From NCBI GenBank assembly GCA_016710325.1, contig JADJXK010000002.1, forward strand, positions 1,612,001 to 1,676,000: a stretch of DNA of 64,000 nt. The letters run 5' to 3'. The stretch comes from Candidatus Leptofilum proximum. GTDB taxonomy: Bacteria > Chloroflexota > Anaerolineae > Promineifilales > Promineifilaceae. Under the pieces are notes generated by a model. That model had not been told where the DNA came from. It did not search any database and saw nothing but the letters and a program-made list of their open reading frames with translations. Position numbers and translations under genes: made by a program. The first letter of the stretch is position 1, and the number at the start of each line of letters is the position of its first letter. Positions 7,823-16,748 of this stretch are shown here, piece by piece.

Positions 7823-9126
7823 AAATTGCCATTGTGGGCGCCGGGCTCACCGGGCTTTCCGCCGCTTACGATCTGCTCAATGCCGGGCATGAGGTGACGT
7901 TGTTTGAGGCCAGTCATCAAGTTGGCGGTCTGGCCACAGGTTTCCAGGACGAAAAATGGGAGTGGCCATTGGAAAAGTTTTACCACCACCTGTTTGCTTC
8001 GGACGCGTCCATGATTGAGCTGGTGGAGGAGCTGGGTTTTGGCGACAGGCTGTTTTTCCCTACGCCGCGCACCTCCATTTTGTATGAAGGCAAAATTTAC
8101 CCATTCAGCAATCCAGTCGATTGGTTTAAGTTCCCCGGCTACAACGTCATCGACTTTCTTCGCTTTGGCGTGGTGGGCGCGTTTATTCGCTTCACCAAAT
8201 TTTGGCGCTATTTGGAGAAGTTTACGGCCGTAAACTGGACCCGCCGCTTCTACGGCCAGAAAATCTACGAGGTGAGCTGGAAACCGCTGCTCATCGGCAA
8301 GTTTGGGGAGTATTACGACAAGGTGAACATGGCCTGGCTGTGGGCTCGGCTGCACGCGCGCAGCTTTAAGTTGGGCTATTTTGAGGGCGGCTTTCAGGCG
8401 TTTATTGACCGGTTGGAAACGGCCGTTACCACCCGCGGCGGCCAGATTCACCTGAACAGCCCCGTACACAGCATCACCCCAACCGCTGCCAACCGCCTTG
8501 ACCTGGCCATCAATGGCCAGACCCATACGTTTGATGCCTGCCTGGTGACCACGTCCCCCGCTTTGCTCAGCAAAATGGCGCCGAGCCTGCCTCAAGATTA
8601 TTTGGGACAGCTGCTGAAATTGAAGAGCATGGGGGCAGTGGTTTTGACGTTGGCTTTAAAACGGCCGCTCATGGCCGACAGCCACACCTATTGGCTCAAC
8701 ATTCCCGCCAACAGTACCAACAAAACACAAAATGAGCTGCCCTTCCTGGCCCTGGTGGAGCACACTAATTACATCGACCGCCAGCATTACGGCGGCGACC
8801 ACATTGTTTACTGCGGCGATTATGTCAACACAGACCATCCCTACATGACGATGAGCCAGGAAGATTTAGTGTCGCTTTTTACCAGGGCACTGGCTAAAAT
8901 TAACGCAGATTTTAAGCCAGAGTGGGTGCGCCAAAGCTGGTTATTCCGCGCCAGCTATGCCCAGCCCGTGCCCTTTGTCAACCATTCACAAAACATTCCT
9001 GCGATCCAGACGCCTATCCCTGGCCTCTACTTCGCCAGCATGAGCCAGGTATATCCGTGGGATCGGGGGACCAACTTTGCCGTGGAAATCGGCCGTCGCG
9101 CCGCCAAAATGATTGTTGATCAATAA
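7819..9126 (+). CDS. FAD-dependent amine oxidase/desaturase-like oxidoreductase
   Basis: A 435-residue flavoprotein. The N-terminal dinucleotide fold is MKIAIVGAGLTGLSAAYDLL (GxGxxG), followed by an acidic ribose-binding residue in LFEAS and the VGGLATG motif. The C-terminal FAD segment is PGLYFASMSQVYPWDRGTNFAVEIGRRAA. This is the protoporphyrinogen-oxidase/phytoene-desaturase-like fold; relatives sit beside envelope sugar or lipid genes and include UDP-galactopyranose-mutase-like enzymes. It overlaps the upstream flippase-like gene by four bases. Substrate is unassigned; a role in modifying a lipid-linked envelope precursor is an inference from the neighbour. Confidence 0.82.
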   Translation: MKIAIVGAGLTGLSAAYDLLNAGHEVTLFEASHQVGGLATGFQDEKWEWPLEKFYHHLFASDASMIELVEELGFGDRLFFPTPRTSILYEGKIYPFSNPVDWFKFPGYNVIDFLRFGVVGAFIRFTKFWRYLEKFTAVNWTRRFYGQKIYEVSWKPLLIGKFGEYYDKVNMAWLWARLHARSFKLGYFEGGFQAFIDRLETAVTTRGGQIHLNSPVHSITPTAANRLDLAINGQTHTFDACLVTTSPALLSKMAPSLPQDYLGQLLKLKSMGAVVLTLALKRPLMADSHTYWLNIPANSTNKTQNELPFLALVEHTNYIDRQHYGGDHIVYCGDYVNTDHPYMTMSQEDLVSLFTRALAKINADFKPEWVRQSWLFRASYAQPVPFVNHSQNIPAIQTPIPGLYFASMSQVYPWDRGTNFAVEIGRRAAKMIVDQ

Positions 9127-9158
9127 TTTCGTGCCAAACACATTCGGGAGGGATCAAA

Positions 9159-11000
9159 ATGTTAAAAATAAGCTCAAAACAGTCAATTGGGTTATTAGTA
9201 GCTGCATTTAGCACGATATTGCTGCTAGTAACATCTATTCAAGCAGCACCAGCTTCTCTAGACACAATACTGCTTTCCGATACAGCACAAACCAACGGCA
9301 GTGCGGTAGACCCGAATGTATTGCCGGATTCAGAAAGCATTCACGTTTTTTGGAAGGAGCACACCGGCACCAACGAAGGGTATGATCTTTTTTATCGCAA
9401 ACTTCCTTTTGGCAACACCAAAAACCTTTCTGATCATTCTTTAACTGAAGGTGACAGTGGTGTATGGGATGCACAGCTTTCCAGTGATGGCAATGTAGCT
9501 GTCATTTGGGCAGAAAACACGCCATCGGGAAACAGCGACCTGTTTTTTTGGCGGAATAGCTCTCAACAGCCGCTTAATCTTAGCAGCACAGCTTCCACGA
9601 CAGGCAATACATCAACTTACTTGTATCAACTTCTGCTAGATAGCAATGGCAAAGCCCATGTCCTGTGGGCGGAAGAACCAACAATGACACCTTTCGACCA
9701 AGATCTACTATATTGGAGTGAGGTAACTGGCCTCACGCAAAATCTTTCACCTGTCGGTGTTGGTGGGGGAATTGTATCTGAGCTAACAGCCAAAATTGTT
9801 AATAATATTGTTTACGTTAGTTGGTCAGAATATGTCGGACCGGCTCAAACCTTTAACCCGTTCTATTGGAATTCTTCCGCGCAAACTCGCGTGAATCTAT
9901 CAAATTTGACCGATTCCTTTAGTGTCCCAACACAGATACAAATGGCGGTGACGACCACTAACGAAGCACATGTTTTCTGGTTAGAAAATGTGTCCGCCAG
10001 TGCACCAAATATATGTCCATTCTACTGGAATTCCACGACAGGAGTTACAGAAAGCCTCATTGAAAATGCCAATGACTGTCAAACACGCTTTATAGAAGTC
10101 AAACAGCATCAAGATCAGATCTATGCGGTCTGGGATGACGAACTGGCAATTATCCCCAATAATGGAGTTTATTACTGGCAGGTTGGTAGCCCCTCTAAGA
10201 TCACCGTTTCTGAAACGATACAGGAAAGTGATTTTGGGTTTAACACGCCGAGTTTTCTTGATCCCACCACCGGAAAAGTTCATCTAACCTGGATTACACA
10301 AACTTTCATCGAAGGCCATGACGTTTTCTACTGGAACTCTGTTGATCAGACAGTACAAAATATTAGCGACCACGGTCTTACAAGCGATAACCGGGCTGAA
10401 GAAATGATAAAGTTGGTGGACTCAACCGGCATACTGCATATTTTCTGGCTAGAAACAGCAGATAATACAACGGAATTCGAGGACCTGTTTTATTGGAATT
10501 CAAGTGATCAAAATACGATACAACTTTCTGATCCGACACTGGTTACCAGCGATGCCAGGCATCCGGTTGCGGTGATGGACAGCAATAACGAAGTATATGT
10601 TATCTGGCGCGAACTCAAAGCCGGGTCAAATGATCTGGGTTTGTTTTATTGGGACAGCATAAGTGCAGAAACCAAGGCCCTGCCAATTACACCAAATGCG
10701 GCTTTTGACCTCAACTATGACATTGAAGTTGGTGCCACCAACACCGTTCATGTTGCCTGGAGTTTAGCGTCTGGGGTTACAGGTGAAGGCGCGGATGTTT
10801 ACTACTGGGATGGTGCCAACGGCTCAACACACCTATCAGATAGTGTGAAAACGCAGGGAGATTCTGGCGTGCCCATTGTTTCCGTTACTGGTATGAATAA
10901 GTTGTTTATTACCTGGCCTGAATCTGATGATCTTTTCAGTGCGTTCGAGCCTGTAATTCTACCCTATAAGACCTATTTACCGCTTGTGTTAAATGAATAA
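9159..11000 (+). CDS. Secreted repeat protein with C-terminal YLPLVL tail
   Basis: A 613-residue exported protein. A signal peptide (KQSIGLLVAAFSTILLLVTSIQAAPA) is cleaved near residue 33. The rest is about eight to ten repeats of 50-60 residues, each with a strand like VHVLWAE or VYVSWSE and then a DLFYWNS/PFYWNSS strand, the pattern of a beta-propeller or sialidase-like blade. The C-terminus is ILPYKTYLPLVLNE, a tail I associate with Chloroflexota surface proteins. GGGAGGG precedes the ATG. The gene is visibly AT-richer than its neighbours, uses codons such as TTA, ATA and AGC freely, and contains no ACGGCCGT, suggesting recent transfer or different selection. No enzymatic motif is seen. 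Confidence 0.8.
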   Translation: MLKISSKQSIGLLVAAFSTILLLVTSIQAAPASLDTILLSDTAQTNGSAVDPNVLPDSESIHVFWKEHTGTNEGYDLFYRKLPFGNTKNLSDHSLTEGDSGVWDAQLSSDGNVAVIWAENTPSGNSDLFFWRNSSQQPLNLSSTASTTGNTSTYLYQLLLDSNGKAHVLWAEEPTMTPFDQDLLYWSEVTGLTQNLSPVGVGGGIVSELTAKIVNNIVYVSWSEYVGPAQTFNPFYWNSSAQTRVNLSNLTDSFSVPTQIQMAVTTTNEAHVFWLENVSASAPNICPFYWNSTTGVTESLIENANDCQTRFIEVKQHQDQIYAVWDDELAIIPNNGVYYWQVGSPSKITVSETIQESDFGFNTPSFLDPTTGKVHLTWITQTFIEGHDVFYWNSVDQTVQNISDHGLTSDNRAEEMIKLVDSTGILHIFWLETADNTTEFEDLFYWNSSDQNTIQLSDPTLVTSDARHPVAVMDSNNEVYVIWRELKAGSNDLGLFYWDSISAETKALPITPNAAFDLNYDIEVGATNTVHVAWSLASGVTGEGADVYYWDGANGSTHLSDSVKTQGDSGVPIVSVTGMNKLFITWPESDDLFSAFEPVILPYKTYLPLVLNE

Positions 11001-11188
11001 CATTAGCATTCATCGCTTTTCCCTCTGTTGGGAAAGTAGAACCGTAAGTACCTTGGTTTAAGTTTATCTAGGGCGTGTTGTATCGCCTATTAAAAATTTG
11101 GGAAAAATCTCTTAAGCTTTCAATCGTGACCACGGAACAATTTAGCTGTCACGCCATTGGAAAATCGCTACTTGAAGGAGTATTTGTT

Positions 11189-12628
11189 ATGAAAATTATT
11201 GTTGTTGGCACCGGTTTTGTGGGGCTGCCCCATGCGGCCGTTTTATCAGAAGCAGGTCATGAGGTGTACGCCTACGACATCGATCCCAAGAAAATTGCCG
11301 CTTATCAAAGCGGGGATGCCGTCCAAATTGAGCGGTATGTCAATGAGCCTGGCCTGGCCGCCGCCATTGCCGAAACCATGGACCGCTACCTGTTCTTCAC
11401 CTCAGACGTCAGCGACTTGTGTGAAGACACCGACGTTTTTTTCATGTGCATCAACACGCCGCCCAACCGCGATGGTTCAACCGACCTGACCTATTACCTC
11501 AAGGCCGCTCATGACATCGCTGGTTTTCTGGCCCGGCGCAAAAATCCAAACCGCGTGGTGCTGGTGAACAAAAGCACGGTGCCCGTGGGCACGGCGCGCC
11601 TGCTGGAGCGCATCATGCACGAGCATGGCGTGCAAAACTTTGGCGTCGCCTCCAACCCGGAATTCCTGGCCCAGGGCAACGCCATCGACGGTTCTCGCCG
11701 CCCCGACCGAGTGGTGGTCGGTGCCGACACCGAAGAAGATTACAAAATTCTGCGCCGTGTTTATTCCCAGTTTGTGAACCACGTGCGCATCAAGTATGTA
11801 GAAACCACCCCAGAAACGGCCGAAGCCATCAAATACATGGGCAATACCCTGCTGCTCACCTACATCTCCTTCTGGAACGGCGTCGGCGCGCGCGTGGCCG
11901 AAGCGCTGCCCAACGTGCGCATGGAAGATTTGAAAATTGGCGTCACAGCCGATACCCGCATCAGCACCTGGGGCTCCTATGTGAGCAATGGCGCAGGCGG
12001 CAGCTGCTTCGGCAAGGACATCCAGTCGCTCATCTACCAGCTGAACCAGGCGGGCTGCTCCACCGACCTGCTGCAGGCGGTGTACAACATCAACGAGTAC
12101 CAGAAAACGTACCTCATCGACCGGGCTATCCATGAAGCCAATTTCAACTTCAACCAGAAAACAGTAGCCATTTTGGGTCTGGCCTTCAAGAAGCGCACCA
12201 ACGATATGCGTGACTCGGCCGCCCTGAAAGCGGTTGAGTCGCTGCTGAGCAAGGGCGTGAAAGAGATCCGCGCCTACGACCCGCTGGCGATGGAAGCGGC
12301 ACAGCAGTATTGGTTTAACCCGGACAAAAACCACCTCTTCGAGCGTATTAGCTACCACGAGACGGTGGAGGAAGCGCTGGAAGGCACCGATGCCGTCTAC
12401 ATCTCCACCGACTGGGAAGAGTTCCGCGGCCTGTCGCGCACCATCGAAAAGTCCGTCGAACCGCCGTACCTGGTCATCGACGGCCGTCGCATGATCCCCG
12501 ATTACCAGAGCCTGGTAGAAAAAGGGTACCAATACCTGGCCGTTGGTGGCGCGCTGCTGGAGCATGAGGTGGAAACGGCCGTTCCCTCCGCCAATGGTCT
12601 GGTCGCCGAGCCAGAAAAACAAGCATAG
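11189..12628 (+). CDS. ugd: UDP-glucose/GDP-mannose-type sugar nucleotide 6-dehydrogenase
   Basis: A 479-residue enzyme that oxidises a UDP-sugar C6 alcohol to the uronate with two NAD+. The NAD-binding fold opens MKIIVVGTGFVGLPHAAVLS. The VNKSTVPVGTA and NPEFLAQGNAIDG blocks are present, and the catalytic cysteine is C273 in GGSCFGKDIQSLIY. The C-terminal UDP-binding domain has ILGLAFKKRTNDMRDS. A longer in-frame ORF begins at 11075, but AAGGAG nine bases before the ATG at 11189 and the GxGxxG position fix the start. It supplies uronate for envelope polysaccharide and fits the preceding envelope genes. A strong terminator follows. The substrate (UDP-Glc versus another hexose) is not certain. 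Confidence 0.93.
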   Translation: MKIIVVGTGFVGLPHAAVLSEAGHEVYAYDIDPKKIAAYQSGDAVQIERYVNEPGLAAAIAETMDRYLFFTSDVSDLCEDTDVFFMCINTPPNRDGSTDLTYYLKAAHDIAGFLARRKNPNRVVLVNKSTVPVGTARLLERIMHEHGVQNFGVASNPEFLAQGNAIDGSRRPDRVVVGADTEEDYKILRRVYSQFVNHVRIKYVETTPETAEAIKYMGNTLLLTYISFWNGVGARVAEALPNVRMEDLKIGVTADTRISTWGSYVSNGAGGSCFGKDIQSLIYQLNQAGCSTDLLQAVYNINEYQKTYLIDRAIHEANFNFNQKTVAILGLAFKKRTNDMRDSAALKAVESLLSKGVKEIRAYDPLAMEAAQQYWFNPDKNHLFERISYHETVEEALEGTDAVYISTDWEEFRGLSRTIEKSVEPPYLVIDGRRMIPDYQSLVEKGYQYLAVGGALLEHEVETAVPSANGLVAEPEKQA

Positions 12629-12654
12629 TCTGCTAACTTAGCCAAGTCGACACA

Positions 12655-12689
12655 AACCCCGGTGAGCCCAATCGGCACCGGGGTTTTTT
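12655..12689 (+). terminator. Intrinsic terminator after the UDP-sugar dehydrogenase
   Basis: AACCCCGGTG (12655-12664) pairs with CACCGGGGTT (12676-12685) around an 11-base loop, followed by a run of T. It ends the ugd transcript. Confidence 0.88.
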
Positions 12690-12741
12690 CTTGTCTCAGC
12701 AAGCTATTCAGTCCTTCACACCACTCAAAAATCAAATGCTT

Positions 12742-12751
12742 GTGCTATAAT
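12742..12751 (+). promoter_or_regulatory. Extended -10 promoter of the DUF433/DUF5615 pair
   Basis: GTGCTATAAT contains the extended -10 TGCTATAAT; no good -35 is visible 17 bases upstream. TATAAT overlaps the ATG at 12750, which therefore cannot be the start and points to the ATG at 12771. The same TGnTATAAT form appears at 13612-13620, 28536-28528 (minus) and 37377-37385. Confidence 0.6.
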
Positions 12752-12770
12752 GCTCCCTGAGGTGAATTTG

Positions 12771-13100
12771 ATGTTATCTCTAGAAGCACCCACGTTGCCC
12801 TTAATAGCAGACAGCACAGGCACAATACGTGTTGGCCAAACACGTGTGCGCCTGGACACGATTGTCTATGCCTTTAACCAGGGCTACACGGCGGAAGAGA
12901 TTCTTAGCCAGTTTCCAACCCTGGAACTGGCCGATATTTATGTAGTCATCTCTTACTATTTAACCAACCGGGAAGCTGTTGATGAATACATTCAGCAGCA
13001 AGAACAAGAAGGCGCATCGCTGCAAGAACAGCTTGAGTCTCGGCCTGGTTACCAGGCATTTCGCCAGCGCCTCCATGAAAGAAAAATGGCGAGAAAATAG
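12771..13100 (+). CDS. DUF433 antitoxin-like protein
   Basis: A 109-residue protein. Residues about 8-75 (TLPLIADSTGTIRVGQTRVRLDTIVYAFNQGYTAEEILSQFPTLELADIYVVISYYL) are a textbook DUF433 domain: a small strand region followed by a homeodomain-like helix-turn-helix (VVxAFxxGxxxEEIxxxFPxL). DUF433 proteins are the presumed antitoxin and DNA-binding partner of DUF5615 PIN-like toxins. The C-terminal 35 residues are a charged helix (DEYIQQQEQEGASLQEQLESR) that could wrap the toxin. The start at 12771 has TGAGGTGA just upstream, whereas the ATG at 12750 lies inside the -10 box. The toxin-like gene follows after an unusual 121-base gap holding a terminator. Confidence 0.85.
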   Translation: MLSLEAPTLPLIADSTGTIRVGQTRVRLDTIVYAFNQGYTAEEILSQFPTLELADIYVVISYYLTNREAVDEYIQQQEQEGASLQEQLESRPGYQAFRQRLHERKMARK

Positions 13101-13157
13101 TTCGCGGAACTCCAGTTGCAAATTTCGCCGCTTAAAAAATCCAAGGCAATATAGTGG

Positions 13158-13196
13158 AAGTTGGCACCGAAATCATCGTTCAGTGCCAACTTTTTT
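13158..13196 (+). terminator. Intrinsic terminator between antitoxin-like and toxin-like genes
   Basis: AAGTTGGCAC (13158-13167) pairs perfectly with GTGCCAACTT (13183-13192) across a 15-base loop, followed by TTTT. It sits between two genes expected to be co-transcribed, so the downstream toxin-like gene would be read only by leak-through. Confidence 0.75.
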
Positions 13197-13221
13197 CTGA
13201 TGCTTCACGACGCTTCGCAAA

Positions 13222-13584
13222 ATGGCAGAACTTCCCAAATTCCTAACCGACGAAGATTTCGATAACCGAATTTTGCGAGGGCTTTTGCGTTATCGCTCAA
13301 CGCTCGATCTGGTTCGAGTTCAGGATGTGGGTTTATCTGGGGCCACCGATCCCCAAATTTTGCACTGGGCCGCACAAGAGAATCGCATCCTGCTGACCCA
13401 TGATTTCAGAACCATGCCGCAACATGTGGCCCAGGCCATAGCGGCGGGGTTCGCTTTAGCTGGAGTTGTTGTTGTCCCCCAGTCCATTGCCATTGGCGCA
13501 GCCATCCAAGACATCTTACTGCTGGTCGATTTTACGTCGCCAGAAGAAATCAAGAATTGGATGATTGTTTACCTGCCGCTGTGA
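13222..13584 (+). CDS. DUF5615 PIN-like toxin-family protein
   Basis: A 120-residue protein with the DUF5615 pattern. Acidic residues in KFLTDEDFDNRILRGL are followed by VRVQDVGLSGATDPQILHWAAQENRILLTHDFRTMPQHV, in which D-F after T-H is the second metal-binding acid, and a C-terminal strand. The fold is related to PIN/Mut7-C RNases and a toxin role with DUF433 partners is the usual inference; activity is not proven. No Shine-Dalgarno sequence precedes the ATG, and a terminator lies just upstream, so expression should be low. An alternative is a degenerate, silenced member, though the reading frame is intact. Confidence 0.8.
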   Translation: MAELPKFLTDEDFDNRILRGLLRYRSTLDLVRVQDVGLSGATDPQILHWAAQENRILLTHDFRTMPQHVAQAIAAGFALAGVVVVPQSIAIGAAIQDILLLVDFTSPEEIKNWMIVYLPL

Positions 13585-13611
13585 ACGGCCGTTTCCCCAT
13601 TCCCCATCCAT

Positions 13612-13620
13612 TGCTATAAT
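13612..13620 (+). promoter_or_regulatory. Extended -10 promoter of the M16 peptidase gene
   Basis: TGCTATAAT lies 38 bases before the start at 13658. An ACGGCCGT palindrome sits at 13585-13592, about where a -35 would be, and there is no recognisable TTGACA. Confidence 0.55.
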
Positions 13621-13657
13621 CCAAACCCTTGCATTCAACAACGGTAAAGGATTTTTC

Positions 13658-14932
13658 ATGACAAACTCGGTTCACAAAACAACCCTCAACAACGGCCTCA
13701 CCGTCGTGCTAAAAGAGATGCATCATGCCCCCGTCGCCAGCTTTATGGTCTGGTACCGCGTCGGCAGCCGGCACGAAAAGCCCGGCATCACCGGCATTTC
13801 GCATTGGGTGGAGCACATGATGTTTAAAGGCACGCCCACCTTCCCCAACGGCATGCTGGACAGCATGGTGTCGCGCGAGGGTGGCTTTTGGAACGCCTTT
13901 ACCTGGGTTGATTTCACCGCCTACTACGAAACAATGCCCACCAGCAAAATCGACCTGGCCATCCAGCTGGAAGCCGACCGCATGGCCAACACCCTCATGA
14001 CCCCGGAGGAGATTGAATCGGAACGCACCGTCATCATCTCCGAGCGGCAAATGTATGAAAACGATCCCAACTTCCAACTCAGCGAAGAGCTCACCTCCGT
14101 GGCCTTCCGGGTGCACCCTTACCACCATGAAGTCATTGGCGATGTGGCCGATCTGGCCACCATGACGCGCGACGATTTGGTCCACCATTACCGGCGGCAC
14201 TACGTGCCCAACAACGCCATCGTTGTGGCCGTGGGCGATTTTGCCACCGACGACATGCTGCGGCGCATTGAAACACAGTTTGGCCACCTGCCCGCAGGCG
14301 AGCCCACCAGTCCGGTGACCCGGCAGGAGCCGGCGCAAAAAGGAGAACGGCGTCTGGTGGTGCAGGGGCCGGGCGACACGGCGTACCTCACCGTGGCCTA
14401 CCGCGCCCCCGCCGCCGCCCACCCCGATTATTTGCCGCTGGTGCTCCTCAACGCCGCGTTTGCCGGGGGCAGCAGCCTGGGCATGTTTGGCGGGGGAGGC
14501 AGCAACAAAAGCTCGCGCCTGTACAAAGCGCTGGTCAACACCGAACTGGCGGCCAGCGCTTACGGCAGCCTGACGCCCACCAGCGATCCCTTTCTGTACA
14601 CGATCAACGCCGTGGTGCAGGCGGGCCACACGCTGCCGGAAGTGGAAGCGGCGCTGGATGCGGAGCTGACCCGGCTGGAAAACACGCCCATCACCGAGCA
14701 GGAGCTGGCCAAGGCGCTCAAGCGGGCCAAGGCCGAATTTGTCCTGGCCGGGGAGAGCATCACCGGGCAGGCGCAGCTGCTGGGCATGACGGAGGCGGTC
14801 ATTGGCGATTACACCTGGTACGAAACGGTGCTGGATCGACTCAACACCATCACCCTGGAGGACATTGAACGGGTGCGGGCGGTGTATTTACGGCCGTCGC
14901 AGCGCACGGTTGGTTGGTATGAACCGGTATGA
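13658..14932 (+). CDS. M16-family zinc metallopeptidase (catalytic)
   Basis: A 424-residue insulinase/processing-peptidase-type protease. The inverted zinc motif HxxEH is intact as HWVEHMMFKGT, and the distal glutamate is in the expected EEIESERTVIISERQMYENDP region. The second half is the M16C-like domain with YLPLVLLNAAFAGGSSLGMFGGGGSNKSSRLYKALV. The upstream extension of the frame is discarded because GGTAAAGG precedes the ATG at 13658 and the promoter lies just before it. It probably works as a heterodimer with the non-catalytic M16 protein at 17706. Its last bases overlap the ClC gene start (ATGA). No signal peptide is seen, so it is presumably cytosolic. Confidence 0.92.
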   Translation: MTNSVHKTTLNNGLTVVLKEMHHAPVASFMVWYRVGSRHEKPGITGISHWVEHMMFKGTPTFPNGMLDSMVSREGGFWNAFTWVDFTAYYETMPTSKIDLAIQLEADRMANTLMTPEEIESERTVIISERQMYENDPNFQLSEELTSVAFRVHPYHHEVIGDVADLATMTRDDLVHHYRRHYVPNNAIVVAVGDFATDDMLRRIETQFGHLPAGEPTSPVTRQEPAQKGERRLVVQGPGDTAYLTVAYRAPAAAHPDYLPLVLLNAAFAGGSSLGMFGGGGSNKSSRLYKALVNTELAASAYGSLTPTSDPFLYTINAVVQAGHTLPEVEAALDAELTRLENTPITEQELAKALKRAKAEFVLAGESITGQAQLLGMTEAVIGDYTWYETVLDRLNTITLEDIERVRAVYLRPSQRTVGWYEPV

Positions 14933-16710
14933 AATCCATCGGCAGCGCCCTCCTGGACGCCATCAAACATCTGAACATCGTCCGTAACCTCCCCAAATCT
15001 TTTGACGAAGAAGAACAGCGTCTGGCCTTACAGTCCGTCATCATTGGCGTGGCCGTCTGGGCCATTGTGATTAGCTTAAAAACGGCCGTTCACTGGCTGT
15101 TTGAATCGGTCTTGCACCTTATAGAAACCGGGCCTTCCCCCTGGCTGCTTTTTCTTCCGCTGCTGTTGGGTGCCCTGGCTGTGGCCTGGCTGGCCCGGCT
15201 CCGCCCTTCTGTGCTCTACTATCGCGACAAACGCGGCTACGTGCACGAACTCAACGACATCGAAGGCGACGGCCTGGAGCGCGCCATCTCCCTTTACTAC
15301 ACCTCGGAGCCCTCCTTTGAGCAGGCGCTCACCGGGCAGGAAGGTGTGGAGGTGCGCTGGGAACTGCCCACCTTCTCGCTGGCCATCCGCAAATTTTTGG
15401 CCACGCTGGTAACCCTGGGCAGCGGCGGCAGCGGCGGGCTGGAAGCCAGCGTCACCCTGATTGGCGAGAGTGTTTCTGCCGGGCTGTTTAAACCGCGGTC
15501 GGTTACGGCCGTTTCTGGCCAGCACCTCACCCTCATGGCCCGCTTCTGGCGCTGGTGGCAGCCCGACAAAACCGACCATCTGCAAACGGCCCAGCTCAGC
15601 GGCATCGCCGCCGCCGTGGCCGTGCTGCTGGGTACCCCCTTCGCTGCCGCCTTCTTCGCCTCAGAGGTGATGTACCGCTACCGCCCTGTCATCGAGAAGC
15701 TCGTTTATGCGCTCATCTCCGCCATGGTCGCCTTTTTCCTCACCGACCTAGTAACCGAGGGGCATCCCGTGCCGTTTGAAACGGAACTGCTTTACGTGCC
15801 GCCGACGTCTGGGCACTACTTTAGCGTACTGCTGCTTCTCGGTGTCTGTGTTTCTCTGGTCAGCCAATATTTCCGGCGGCTGCGCATCAGTTTTGAGCAT
15901 GGCTTTCATGATCGGCAGCCCAACATCTGGCGGCGGCACCTGCTGGGCGCTTTTGTCACCGGGGCGGTGGCCCTCATCGTGCACTACGTCACCCAATATT
16001 TTGACCTGACGGAGCACGGGCTGGAGCTGGTGCTGGGACCGGGCGAGTCGGTGGTCAATATGGCCTTTGCCGGGGAACTGACCATCGCCGTGGCCCTGAT
16101 TGCCCTGGTGGCCAAGATGATCGCCACCCTGGCCACGATTACTTCCGGTGGCTCGGCCGGGCTGCTGGTGCCTACCCTCTTTTTTGGCACGATGGTCGCC
16201 TCAGCCCTGGCCAACGTGTTTGACTACGAACCGATGGTGCTGATCGTCCCGGCGATGGTAGCCAGCCTGGTGTCTATTGCCAACGTGCCGCTGGCTGCCA
16301 TTTTGTTTGCCGTCGAGGCGTTTGGCTCGGTCTACATGGTGCCTGCTCTGTTTATGATGGTCATCGGCACCATTCTGGCCCACGAGCAAACCATTTACCG
16401 CACGCAGCGCGACACGTACGAGAGCCGCCAGATTTTGCCCGGCGTCAGCGTGCGCCGCGTGTCGATTCCGGCCAGCTGGGCCAACCAGACGCTAATCGAC
16501 ATTGATTTTCGCCGCCACTTTGACCTGAACGTCATTGGCCTGGTGGAATACCGGAGCGAAGACGGCCGTCCCCGCATGCGCCTCGGTACAGCTTCCTCCA
16601 CCGTCCTGGAAGAAGGCGACACCCTGGTAGTCCTGGGCCGCGACGAAAAATTGTCCGAACTGGAATCATATTTAGAAGTTGAATATGCGAAAAAGGAGAG
16701 AGGTAATTAA
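14929..16710 (+). CDS. ClC-type chloride channel/transporter with C-terminal TrkA-C domain
   Basis: A 593-residue membrane protein with about ten hydrophobic helices. Two ClC hallmarks are visible: LGSGGSGGLEASVTLIGES, where the glutamate sits where GREGP holds the gating Glu, and the helix-N block TITSGGSAGLLVPTLFFG. The gating segment is atypical, GLEAS rather than G(K/R)EGP. The last about 80 residues (SVRRVSIPASWANQTLIDIDFRRHFDLNVIGLVEYRSEDG...EEGDTLVVLGRDEKL) are a TrkA-C/RCK-C ligand-binding domain, so activity may respond to a small molecule. It overlaps the upstream M16 gene by four bases, an unusual partnership. Confidence 0.87.
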   Translation: MKSIGSALLDAIKHLNIVRNLPKSFDEEEQRLALQSVIIGVAVWAIVISLKTAVHWLFESVLHLIETGPSPWLLFLPLLLGALAVAWLARLRPSVLYYRDKRGYVHELNDIEGDGLERAISLYYTSEPSFEQALTGQEGVEVRWELPTFSLAIRKFLATLVTLGSGGSGGLEASVTLIGESVSAGLFKPRSVTAVSGQHLTLMARFWRWWQPDKTDHLQTAQLSGIAAAVAVLLGTPFAAAFFASEVMYRYRPVIEKLVYALISAMVAFFLTDLVTEGHPVPFETELLYVPPTSGHYFSVLLLLGVCVSLVSQYFRRLRISFEHGFHDRQPNIWRRHLLGAFVTGAVALIVHYVTQYFDLTEHGLELVLGPGESVVNMAFAGELTIAVALIALVAKMIATLATITSGGSAGLLVPTLFFGTMVASALANVFDYEPMVLIVPAMVASLVSIANVPLAAILFAVEAFGSVYMVPALFMMVIGTILAHEQTIYRTQRDTYESRQILPGVSVRRVSIPASWANQTLIDIDFRRHFDLNVIGLVEYRSEDGRPRMRLGTASSTVLEEGDTLVVLGRDEKLSELESYLEVEYAKKERGN

Positions 16711-16748
16711 ATAGAGGAGCTCTTTAGGAATTCAAGGAGTTGACAACC

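Noticed and set aside
11477..12622. 381-residue open frame antisense to the UDP-sugar dehydrogenase
   Set aside because: Shadow of a strongly conserved gene with a GC-rich third position.
12750..12770. Upstream ATG for the DUF433 gene
   Set aside because: It lies within the TATAAT of the promoter; the ATG at 12771 has a good ribosome site.
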